NCBI GenBank assembly: GCA_030704615.1
Contig: CM060733.1
Coordinates: 38,316,001 to 38,380,000, forward strand
Direction: 5' to 3'
From: Takakia lepidozioides
Taxonomy: Eukaryota; Streptophyta; Takakiopsida; Takakiales; Takakiaceae
DNA length: 64,000 nt
This document shows, one piece after another, positions 1-11,300 of this stretch (the first letter of the stretch is position 1; every line of letters begins with the position of its first letter). The notes below the pieces were generated by a model that worked only from the letters and a program-made list of their open reading frames with translations, was not told where the DNA came from and made no database searches. A program made the translations under genes and the position numbers.

Positions 1-418
1 GCATCCACACTACACCCATATTGACAGCCACAAAACCTGCTTTAATTCTGGCTTGAACTTCTCCTTGGTGAATGCTTAGCTGCAGATAACTCCAGATTAC
101 ATTGACCTAGACTCAAGTGGCCTTCTTACATCTCTGTGTGTAGTCCTGAAAGATCCGAACCCTACATATAACCAGCTGGAAACTTAGCCACCAGTTGTTG
201 AAACCCTGTGTGAACTAAGGTTGAGAATGGCTTCAAAGAATGAAAAGCTCTTCCACTTCCTAGAAGAATCCTGAAACTCTTTGAAATTAAAAGGCACCTA
301 AGAAAAACCTTCATGGTTGAGATATAACAGCATAAAGTCATCCATGGCGAAGTAAAATTTTGTGAGGCCTCGCCTTGACTCTGGGCTCTACTGGCAAAAC
401 TGTTGTGTGCTTGCCTAC

Positions 419-2272
419 CTGTTGCGGAGAGGGGCTGTGAACTGCAATGAATGTGCAGTTGCAAAGCGATCTATGGGAAGGCCTGTGCCAGCCAGCGCAC
501 ATGAGCCAAGTGGTGAAAAGTTGAGGCGAACTTGGCAATCAACCAAACGCCCTGCATCACGCTCCAGCTAGCCACCGTGAATGTAGATGAGTATGGTTCA
601 ACCTCCAACTGTGGTCCCAATGAACTCACAATATCCAGTCCTAGAAGCAACCCTCACCCTAACGCCTCTGCACTCATTATAATGTTGGTGCCCCCTGGCT
701 TTCTGAGGTAACATGACATCCTCCCTTGCTGCTGCTGCTGCTCTCTCTCCCCTAAATGGCAGTGCAATAAAGCTACATATGTCCACATATGCCTTCGATA
801 GGAAGATACTGTGTTATTCCACATCATGATGTCTGATAGGATGTCAAAGACTCCCTCTCCCTCTGTAAGAATAAGAACACTCAGCAAGCATAAGAACTTG
901 ACCCTTCATGGGGATACCTCAACTACAAGGTGGGCACATACCTGTTCCACATAGGCCAGTAAGAGGTGTTGCAGCAACAGTGGTTGTGCACGCTGCAGGT
1001 GAGTATAGCCAGGTACCACTATGCCCTCGTTTCTCACTGCAAGCCTCACCAGCGCCCTCTAGCAATCCAGGCCCACTCCTCAATCATTGGTTGGACATTG
1101 TCAGAAGTGAGTGCAACATGAAGGTACATGTAACTGCAAAAGTGGAAGGTCTAAACACTACCTGTAAGAGTTTGATGTGATCCAGGATCTGGTTGATTGC
1201 ATCACGGCACCACAGTCGCACATCTGTCACCACCTGGTTACAACAAAGTTCACTGGGCTGATTGCACACGTTCCTTGCTAGAGGAAAGAACGGAAGATAG
1301 AAAGAGAGTAACTCATTATGTCCACAGGAATTCGGGTTTATGCGACAAGAACTAGAGGCATTACACTCCACCAGTGCCTGTAAGAAATGTAGCACTTTAG
1401 GCCAGCAGTTTGGAAACCTGATCATTTCGACTCCGTGCTGTGTGAAGCTTCTTGGCAGGCTCCCCAACCAAATCGATGAGTGCAGCCTCCACGTTCATGT
1501 GCACATCTTCTCTGTCCGGCCTCCAGACAAACTTCCCCTCAACTATTTGCTTCTCGATCTCATTTATTCCCTTGAGAATTGCGTCGCGATCCTCCTCCGT
1601 TATAATGCCCTTCAATGGTAGGTTATATACTAACGTTCAAGCTCAGACTGAATCACCAGAACTTTGACTATGAGATTCTTGATTCAACACCATATACCTC
1701 CAGATGTGTCATAGATTTAAAAAGCTGACAGGCCATAAAATTTCTCATTCTAAGCATTCAGACTACTCATTGCAAGGCACTCTTCGAAATTTCAGCCTTA
1801 ACACTTGACCTGTGGGCAATCAAATAACGGTAGGCACAAATATTTAGAGTCTGGCTTTCGTAATGAAAGGCTACAAACTTTGCAATCAACCACCATTAAG
1901 AATATTTACCTGTTTGGCAAGCATCGCTGCATGCGCGCGACTCCCCATAAGGTCATGCTTGTACAGTTTCCAATCAAACGACACAGACTGACCGAATTTT
2001 TCCACAGCAGGTGTCACACTCTCTTCGAATCGCCCGCCCCACAGCTTCGCCTCCTTAGTCTCCATACCTGCGTCAGGGATTGCACCTGCCTCTGTCGTGC
2101 TGGCAAATATCCGCCCTCGCGCACTTCTGGAGCCTCCCTTTGCAAGACCCAAACAAACTTCGGACGCCTTTGTGCCAGAACTTGGCAAGACTACACCGGT
2201 TGCGCAATCAGGCACTCTGAATGAGTCCAACGAAGAAGGCAGGGCAGCACACGCATGCAATCGCAGAGTCAT
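419..2272 (-). CDS. ASL: Argininosuccinate lyase, first five exons (3' part not in window)
   Basis: Five minus-strand exons join in frame: 2272-1910, 1609-1418, 1233-1162, 1058-942 and 567-419, each with GT/AG borders (893 nt, about 297 residues). The enzyme splits argininosuccinate into arginine and fumarate, the last step of arginine synthesis, in plastids. The ATG at 2272 gives a Ser/Ala-rich leader of about 70 residues, transit-peptide-like, before KLWGGRF (residues 76-82). Exon 2 carries [11 protein letters not shown] and HTARSRNDQ, exon 3 [11 protein letters not shown], exon 4 [10 protein letters not shown] and exon 5 [11 protein letters not shown] followed by GTGLPIDRF. These are successive conserved blocks of the fumarase/aspartase superfamily, and all junction phases agree. 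The last exon ends in phase 2 at a good donor (CAG/gtaggc). I found no continuation in 1-418, so the C-terminal half, with the GSSxMPxKxN signature, should lie left of the window. No breaks were seen. Confidence 0.93.
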
Positions 2273-3499
2273 TTTTGTGAAAGCAGCAGATACCTTCTAA
2301 GTATATTGCCTAAAACCCGAGAATCTAAAACCCCCGTGATGTACACTCCCCTCCGTCACCCCACCCACTCTCTCTCTCACAACCCACCTTCAATTTTGTG
2401 CATGTCTTCCCCAAATCCGAACTGCCAAACCCACAGCGTCAACATTGAGGGACGAAAGCAGCCGGATGAAATGCTGTCAACCCATCGTTGACACAGTCGT
2501 CCCTCTCACAACAATCTGACACCGGTGGACCAAGGCTGCCTTCCCAAGTTTCCTTGCCGATCTCCATGCGAAGATGGTGACTCGATGGAGAAAAATAGAT
2601 AAACTCAGGGCGGGCTGTAGCTTAGCGGTGGCAGCTTAGAACATCTGCCACGCATCTTTGCAGCCTATAGACTACAGGAAGCTAAGAATTTTTCGAAGTC
2701 CTCTCTTTGTTCCGGATCTTTGACTCCAGATCTCCGCAGAGCACCCTGTCTCCGTCTCAATCCCAGCAAGAAGTGACGAAACTTCAAACACAGTAGTGCC
2801 GTTCCCACGGATGCATTAGCGTGGAGCTCGTGTTGCGGATGGTAGAACGGCTAGCGGATGTGTTCTTTAGAAAGAGAGTTGACAGAGTTGTAGCTGGTAT
2901 TTGAATGTCAGCAGTGAAGATTGAGAACGTGAACTGTGATCTCATTCCACAAATCGGGGACATGCAAGAGGGGAGCAGCAGACGCTTAATGTCGACCCAC
3001 GCCCACAGCTGAGCAATTCTTTCGGGCTATGGAACCAGTCAGGTCGCACATGGATATCGGCTCCATGGATTGTTTGGGACAGTGGCCTTCATGTGGTGCT
3101 GTATTCGGAGTCTTTGAGTTCTAGTTATGCAGGAGAACACCATGCGTGGGAGAGGGATGGGCAAAGCCGGGAAGGGTATTGCCGACGGATTCAATTGCAC
3201 ACCATTATCCCTGCTTCTCTGTTTCTGCAATTTGTTAATGCACATGCTCTTCTTGTCTAGGGTGACAACTGAATGCTGAATTGTCTGTAGTCTCACAACT
3301 GAATGGTACATGCTGAAGTAAGTAAAATTTATTTGGGAGAATCATAGACGCATCCAAGATCGTAGTGGGCCAAAGGCCATCGAGCAAAGAATTATCTGAT
3401 TACAACAAGGTCTTGATCTGGAGGTCTAAGCTGTGCAAAAAAGCTGCAGCTGAACTTCCTTCTTCCTCCTGCTCCTCATGCGTTGAGTAATTTCTAGGC
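2273..3499. other. Intergenic region upstream of argininosuccinate lyase
   Basis: This holds the promoter and 5' UTR side of the lyase gene. It includes pyrimidine-rich stretches around 2340-2400 and only short, unrecognisable open frames. I see no RNA gene or transposon terminus. Confidence 0.5.
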
Positions 3500-4477
3500 T
3501 CAACTTTCTTCTGCTGCCTCTTCAAAATATTCAAGGATTGTGTACCTGACCGAACCTACGTTTTGCTGCACTTTCTGCTGGTGCCATTGACAAAGAAAAC
3601 CTTGCCGGGCTTCTTCAGGTGTTTTGTGTGCCACCCGGCGGCCACTTCCTCGCACTTCCCTCGCACTTCCAAGTCGAGGAGCCTCTTGATATCCAGATAA
3701 TTGGCCGCCTGCAATCAAACATGACATTTGGCCCAAGATGATATTCACGAGATGATCAAAACAAGTAGAGTCATCAAGAGCTCTTGAAAACCTTTGAACC
3801 CATCGCAGTACTGCATAGTTCTACTCCAACCCTTCACAGACGGAATGAATGGTTGAGATCCACGGTTGGTCGGATCACCCTCTAAACTATGATTCAAGGA
3901 CAATGGAGAATCTCTTGAAATCTGAAATCTCTAGTACAAAATTTGGCTATGCATGACTATGCTGAGGATGACGATGATGGTCATTGTAGCTGCCAGACGG
4001 GAGACTTTCAGCTTAAGTTTGCAGAGATCGAAATGCAGCTCCAAATGCAGCTCCAGGAGGAGTTTTTAGAAGAATTCTTTCAAACTTGTGCAAATACCTG
4101 GATAGTACTCGAGATAAGCCTGACGTTGCAGTGGGATTGAAAGCGTACAAGATACCGTCAAAGGCGCGCGAGGGACTTCTATTTGGGTACCATCTTAACG
4201 GTGCTTGCAGTATGTTGAGCTCAGAACATCCTCCACAGTTGACCACGTAGATAAAAGCTTCATCCCAATTCTTCACATCGTTCTTTTGAACTCCACTTTG
4301 TTCCGCGGCAACTCGATACTCGCAGTCCTCCAAGACTTTGGCCAAAGTATTTGCTTTTACAGTAAGGCAGAGTTATGGGTCTGCTCATATCTGTGACATC
4401 CTCTAGACAGCTTCCCAGAAAATTTGACCCTCAAGCTTCAGTCGCACTCACACGACACATCTGCCCATCAGAGCTTA
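3500..4477 (-). pseudogene. SKP1-like pseudogene
   Basis: SKP1 links F-box proteins to cullin in SCF ubiquitin ligases. On the minus strand the family blocks appear in order but in different frames. Near 4470 there is SSDGQMCRV, then an in-frame TGA, then LEDVTDMSRPITLPY. In a shifted frame comes NTLAKVLEDCEYRVAAEQ, then NDVKNWDEAFIYV (about 4345-4230). Near 3770 comes DDSTCFDHL. After a possible 40-nt intron ending ttgattgcag comes AANYLDIKRLLDLEV (about 3719), and after another shift KTPEEARQGF (about 3620). The stop and at least two frame changes make a pseudogene likely. Alternative splicing could explain one change but not the coding-like stretch carrying the stop. The retained intron-like piece argues for a duplicated genomic copy, not a retrocopy. 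Confidence 0.72.
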
Positions 4478-4479
4478 TA

Positions 4480-5282
4480 TAACCTGTGCCGATGTTTTTG
4501 CTTCTGACTCTACATCATTGCTGGAGCAGCTGCTTCTGGCACATTGGTTACACCACCCTCATCACTACCCTTGTTTTCCATGGCGCTTCCTTGACGCCAT
4601 TTTCGAAGTCGATCTCCAAAGACAGAATAAAACTTGTTGGGTGGAAGCGAAAGCGACGCTCTCACGGTGAAAATCATGTTCCAATTCGAGAGAGACAAGC
4701 AGAGAGGCTGGCTAGAAGCAGCGATTTTACATCGCCTATCACTTCCACATGTGACTCCCATTCCAACAAGCTCTAGAATGAGAGAAGCTTTGATGAGAAG
4801 TGATCTTCCGATTTGGGAGAGAGAACGTTAGATTTTAGTTATCACTTCCACATCGAGAGCAAGGTTTAGTGCGAAGAGAAGCCATGATCGTATTCCCCCC
4901 CACAACAAGCATGCTCGTCACTCGCAGGTATTCTTGGCATCTACAGCGGTTGCACCCTAATTTGGGAAACCTAATGTTGGGCAGTTGGTTTATCATCAAG
5001 AAAGCGAAATCTGTTACAGAAATCAAGTCAAGAAATGCGGGATTTTGAACTCACCGTAGGATTGTTGTTCAACGTCGCGCAGCAACAGTGTGGGAAGTGC
5101 GAACGTGATGGATAATAAATGGCCCAAGAAGATTAAGTAGATGAAGATGATGGGGATGTGCGGGCACCAACCGACCTCCAAAAAATATGATCGTGCAGGA
5201 CCCACAACGGGGTTCGTGCAGTGGGCGGGGTAGAGCGATGGAGGGCGGGGTTGCAGAGTGTTGCAAAGCGTGCAGTGTCGGG
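4480..5282. other. Intergenic region between the SKP1 relic and the TFIIIC subunit gene
   Basis: No gene is supported. Short open frames on both strands lack family motifs and codon structure. The right part is GC-rich (about 5200-5340) and leads into the 5' UTR of the next gene. Confidence 0.45.
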
Positions 5283-5293
5283 GGTTCGATCCC
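5283..5293 (+). promoter_or_regulatory. B-box-like TFIIIC binding motif (GGTTCGATCCC)
   Basis: The 11 bases fit the internal Pol III B-box consensus GGTTCGANNCC exactly. The surrounding bases do not fold into a proper tRNA: the T-arm stem does not pair fully and no matching acceptor stem was found. I therefore do not call a tRNA gene. The motif lies 50 bp before the ATG of the TFIIIC-90-like gene. It is either a tRNA/SINE remnant or a TFIIIC site; function is inferred. Confidence 0.4.
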
Positions 5294-5341
5294 GGGCTGT
5301 CTCAGAGCATCCATGGTCGTCTCGCACCTGTAGAAGAGAGA

Positions 5342-8300
5342 ATGGACCTCGAGCTGGAGTCTGGCTATGGTGGGCGCAGCAGCGATGTGGCCGTTGCCAG
5401 CCCCGCGCAGGCCGTGGCACTGGTGGGAGCGCCGGCCTTTCCCAACTCGGTCAAGTGGTCGGAGGAGAATCTTCTTGCTGTGGCCTCCGGTCACCTCGTG
5501 ACCATCCTTGTATGTCCAGGTTTTTCCTGTGCTTGACATTGTCACAATTGCTTCGATCTCGTTTCGTGTATGAAAGCCTGCAATGCAAGCCATGTTCGCA
5601 TGGCCCTTTACATGTCTGTCTCTTGTGAACTTGTATGTGTGCAGAACCCAGCATCGCTTGCTGGCCCACGCGGCTTCGTTTCAATATCGCAAAGCCCTGT
5701 TCTTGATATTGGAAATGTCACGCGTGAAGGTGTGTTGCTTTTACATATTGGTGGCAGTGGTTTCTGAGAAATGTTCACATTGCAGAGAGAGAGAGAATAC
5801 TTATCGATCGTTGCCCTTGAGTGTTAGCAATGAGGGCATAGTCTCTACCGGAGTCCATGTACACCACCAGATAGGCTACGAGACTCAGCCAGAATTTGCT
5901 CTAACCCTAGTGCATTGCCGACGACCTTGTACAGATAATTGAAATTGAGTGTTGAAGTGCGGACATTGTACTAGAACAGTGATTGATTCCAACACTACCT
6001 TGTTAGCCCTCCAGCTATAATGGAATACCACGCATGTGACATTTCCAGTGATACTGTAGGAGGATATATGTGTGTGTAAAGAGAAAGAGAGTTGTTGTCA
6101 CTAGACTTTGCTTTTACACTCCATCTAATCCCGTGTCTAGAGTAATTGGGTCGACAGTCTCTCAAGCTACACAGGCCCCCCTCAGAAGTGAATGATGTCC
6201 CTCGTTTGTGTAGAATTGGCAGCCCCTGCCCTTATGCCATTTCGGCTGTGGAGAGAGAGCCGCGTAGGAGTGCGGTCTGTTGACTGGTCTCCTCAAGGCT
6301 TGGCATCAAATGGCGGGTGTGTTTCCAAGACTCGGTGAAGCTGATTCTGGTCGGGAGATTAGAATCTGTGTTTAGGGAGTACTTATCAGGGTGCCAGAGT
6401 TGAAACTTTCAGCAATGTGACGAGGACTCAGATCATGCTTCTGCACAAGTACATATGTGCTTCATCTGGTGGGAAAGTGTGAGGCCTGATCTAGGGCATC
6501 TCGCACTGACTGTGTATCCATGGCTTGGCTAGGCAGGTGTGAAGTATACAGCAGAGTTCTTCCTTTGAGGGCTAACATCTTTCTTGTCTATCACTGGCAG
6601 ATGCTTATTGGCTGTCTGCACAACAGACTCCCGTGTGAAGCTATATCGCTCACCCTTCTGTGACTACCGATCTGAATGGGTAGAGGTGTGTTAACCACTA
6701 CATCTCCTCAAGACTCATGTTCTTTTGGAGGGAAGTCATAGGCCCTTTGTTGCATAGTGCTGTGAGGTGTCTTTTCCCTCTTGACTCACTGCTAACTCCT
6801 GATTAGGAGACCTTTTTGACCCATCTCCCCTCTCTCGTTCTAGTTCTTCTGGAGCCTTGTTTTTAGGAGCAATGGGTGAGGGAGAGAAAGAGGGCAAGGT
6901 AAAAGTAGCTTTACATTGGCTGGGGTTACTTTAGATGTCTATGTGTAGCAAGATTGTGTTTTTACTTCTCTTATGTTCCACACTCTATTGCTTTCTCATG
7001 TTATAGGTGGCCAGAAAAGTAGTATATATGAGTAACTAACTCGCTTCACCCGAATTGTTTGCTTGGCATTATGGATGTAGGATGCTCTACATACATGTTT
7101 CACGCCACAGATTGTCGAGCCATAATGATTAGCTACATTGTGCAGGTGGCGGATCTTACAGAGCTTATGTATGGATACTGTGTGGAAAACAGGTTCAAGG
7201 ATGGAGAGCTAGCTGCATCAGTACTTGCCACGGTATTGTATTGCTGGGATTTTCACTCATGTATGTTGCTCCAGTGTCGCAGGCAGAGGAAAGATACAGA
7301 GGGTGCTCACTTTTGACTGTTAAAGTTGCTAGCCAGTTGATAAAGTTGAATAGTGTAGTCTGGTCAAACTAATGACGCTAAAAGTGCCCACGATATGGAG
7401 TACTTGCCTCCAGGAACTTGATGGCATTTGGGTGTCAGGGAACAGCTTACTACTTTACAGGGCCTCTGATGGGATATGGGTGGTATGTTTTCCCTTGCAG
7501 GAGAATGAAGACTCCTCGGCTAAAATTAGCTTGGGGGTCAAAACTAAGAAAAGGCGTTTGTCAACCCAGGAGCCTCAACATCGGAAAGTGCAGAAAACAA
7601 AGAAGTAAGTTTTGCATGTCTTATAGTGTGTGCTGCCATGGTAAATGCAAGGTTTCAACTAGATGTTAATTGGATGGTATGAACTCACTATGGTCTGTCT
7701 GAAATGGCATATCAGATTACGATGCCTACGTCTGTTTGAGGAAGGCTGGTAACTCTATGTTACTTCTTTTGTAGCTCATGAACTTGGTGTACTTCCAAGC
7801 TTTGGGCTCCATAATTTCTACGTGCACCTGATGTAGAAAGTTAATAGTGGGGTAGAGAAGACAAAGATATTGCTTGTTGTACATTGTGTTAAGTGTACCC
7901 TTCAAGCCGTGATGTTACTGAGGTAGCTACTTTTTATGGCTTCAAGACTTCAACACAACAATTAATGAATAGCTTTTCCTCCAATCATTGTAGAAAATAA
8001 GTCTTATTGTGCATATTGGTACTCCTGGATGCAGTAATGCAGACACGCATGAGGGCGCCAATGAGATCGTTGATGGTGCTACACTTGAAGAAAAGGTGTC
8101 ATGCGAGAATCCCTCTGAAAGCTTGCTGGCACAGGTGTCCAGTGTTTGTCCTCAACTCTGACATTCCCCATCAGTAGACACTGACTGACATTCCCCATTG
8201 TTGAATATCACTAATGGGTGAATGATTCCCTTACAACATAGATCTAGACGTTCTCACTCAGAGCAGGGACATAGCCCAAACATTGTGAATGATTGGCAGA

Positions 8301-11300
8301 GCGACCACATTACATGTCCCCACGATGTTTCATTATGGGCTGCTGGCGCAGTGGGAAGTGATTTCGTTTCTGTTTCAGGTGCATAGCACGTGGGCTTCGC
8401 TGTAAACTCAGGTTGTCAGATTGTGGATAACAGATGCAGATAATCTGGGCAAGTACAATTGACCAGTAAGGTTTGATTGAACACATGCACAGAAAGGTTC
8501 TTAGGGAATCAAATAGGGTTGCAGATGGGTCTTGTTGCTACCTTCCTTGTATGTGTGTATGTGAACTTCATCATTCAGAGGTTTGGTCATGTTCAGGTCA
8601 CAGAACATCCTTGCATTGTGACAGAAGAGGCAACTCTCGAGGTCAATGTGACACAAGAGCCTGTCATTGAACCAACACTTTTCAACCTCTCAAATGGGGC
8701 CTTTCAGAGTGCAGTGAGGCCTTTAAGACGAAGAAAACGTACTACAGACAGCTCAGTAGGTGCCCAAGATGGTGGAACAGCACTGGAAAACAACTCAACG
8801 GTGGGAAATCTTCAAATAAGCAGGAATATATCTGCGGCGGAGTATGCCGCACGGAGCTACATGTTGGCGCCGCTGGTGTTAGCGTGGTCCGCCAAATGTC
8901 AGACAGCAGGCCCAACAGGCTCAGAAATGGCTCAAAGTTTTGTGCTCTGTGCAGTGGGAACAAAGGCTGGCAGTGTCGCACTGTTTCGAATGGCTGTACC
9001 ACAGTCTTACTCGATTGAAAAGGCTCTTCCCCTACCAGAGATCTGCTTTCTTGGATTTCTATGGGCCCATGAGTCTTGGGTGACTTCTGTTTGCTGGGCT
9101 TCATGTCCCACGTCCAATGTGGAGCTGCTCAATGGTGAAGGTGGATCAGGGGAGACGATTTTATTGGCCACTGCCAGTGCTGATGGAAGGTGAGACCACC
9201 CTCTTGCTTTCCTATGCCCGATTGACCTTCTAGTCAAAGATGCTTTTAGAACTGGGCTTTCCAGTATAGTGACATGATTAAATAAGCCTGATATATGTAT
9301 AGTGTGTTGATGGCCTTTGGCACACATCAGTTGTCATTGTTTTGCCAAAACTGAAATTGCAAAGTTTATGAATATTTTTCAAGTTTTTTCTCAGTGCGGC
9401 ATTAATGACAACATGACTGTTAGAATCCTATCATCTAGAATGAAAATGCAGCTTGGTCAGACCTCAACACAGCTGACTCTGAAAAGCTTGTGTTGTCAAG
9501 TTGACTACGTAATATGACGACACCACCATATGGAAGAGTTTTGTGGATCTGTCACTAATGGTGGTTGTGAATCTTCTGTGACAGTGTTAAGCTGTGGTCA
9601 GGAAATTCACAAGAGTTGGCACTCTTGACTCCAGGCAGCCATACATTACCATTGACACTGCTCAGACAGGTATACCTTCATCATTTTCTGGTTCTTGGAC
9701 AGTAAAGAGATTCTGGAAGAGTAGTTCTACTTAGTAAACAATCAGGTGTTGTGGGTGAGGCGGGAGGTCAAGCTGAATTAGTATTGGTTCATGTGATTGC
9801 AAATTAAACTATTAGCAGCTTAAAGCATTATGGTCTTTTCACGTGCAACTTTGTCATGCTGGTGATTGGCAAGTCCCAAAACCAGACAGGCAGAATGCAT
9901 GTGCTGAATTGCATGCTGTTATTCATTTAACAGCCCTAGGTTTCTGAGAACTTACATTATAGAACATAGCAATCGTCCCCTTGCTGCACAAGAGAGCATG
10001 ATTACATGACCCCTGCCAAGACGGTCCAACTGCTGTTGTATACTGAACTGGCATGATCAATGCCTAAAGAAGATTTGAAAGTTTTATGTTCTGCCTCTGG
10101 TCACTGCCAATTGGACGCAGAGTAGTAGCATTGAGTAGAGCTCTAAAAGCCGTGGTGGTACGGTGGAAGTGGCTCTACACACAGTCCAAAGTCTACCTTG
10201 TCTACGGCTGAACCTTAAATATCTCAACATTTTCCCAGTCACTGTAACATTCATCATTCCAATATTTATCCTTGGCAGGTAGCAGATGCAGATCTTGTCC
10301 CCGTGAGTTCAGTTGCACTTACTGTATCGGAAGGGGTCCCAACAAGAGTGCTTTTGGCGGTTGGAAAAGGGTCAGGGAAAATTGCTGCGTGGGAATTTGA
10401 CATGTCATGGTGCTGTTGCCAAATGGCGAGCCACGTGCGGGCACATGATCAAGTGGTAAGAAGCTACTGTCCATCTAAGATGATGAACCTGTTATATTAG
10501 GAGATCCCTTTCTGACATCAGACTGGACGAAATCAATCAGCAGTCAGAATGCCAATACAGTGTCCATTGCTTGCAGTCATTTCTGAGGAAATTTATCCAT
10601 TAAAGTATGCTCCTGATGTAAATACTTTTATCTTCCATTAAACAATCAACACTCATCTGGACTAAGGGTTATGGTGGCAGGTGACAGGACTGATATGGAC
10701 GCATGATGGGCGATGTTTGTATAGCTGTGGCCAGGTGTGGTTTGTACCAGCAACTGTACTGGAACATGCCCTGCTGCACAATTTTTTGTTCAATGTGTTG
10801 ATGTCCTTCAGCATCTGGCTTATTCTACGAACAGATTGATTTGTGGGTGCTGAACTTCACCAGTTGATTTCTGACAAATCTGAAAGAAATGTCTTTCATG
10901 TTGTGGGTAGTTTTCCATGTCTTCATGAATTTGAGGGCTACAGGGGCAGAGTCTTTGGGAGTGCTTTGAATTGTCAATATCTGCTGTGCATAATGAATTT
11001 CCAGGACAATATGCTGAAGAGTTGGGAATTATTGGGGAACGAGCTGTGGCCTCTTTCCTTCCCTGAATGCTCAGCACTTCTGGTTTCTGACCCCATTTCA
11101 AGTGAGGCAAGTTCCTGTTTCTCAAGCTTGTGATGTCATCTGCTGTGAGATTTAGCATTGCAGATAATGACAGTCTATATATGTCATCTATAAATTTGTC
11201 TAGTCTCAGTAGCAAGTGAGTCCCCTTCCTTCTTGGTGGTGGAGGTAGCGAGAGGGTCAGGGAGATAATAGAAGAAACTTGGCCTGCAACAGCTATAGTG

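Noticed and set aside
650-700. Minus-strand IIMSAEALG, like the conserved MTAEALGF of argininosuccinate lyase
   Set aside because: A stop follows at once, and the true exon 5 at 567-419 already contains this region ([13 protein letters not shown]). The likeness is chance.
5220-5310. A tRNA gene around the GGTTCGATCCC box
   Set aside because: The T-arm does not pair fully, and no matching acceptor or anticodon stem could be drawn. Only the B-box motif is reported.
11102-11106. GT donor alternative (A/GTGAGG) for exon 12 of the TFIIIC gene
   Set aside because: It would leave phase 1 and read exon 13 in the wrong frame; the GC donor four bases later keeps phase and the family alignment.
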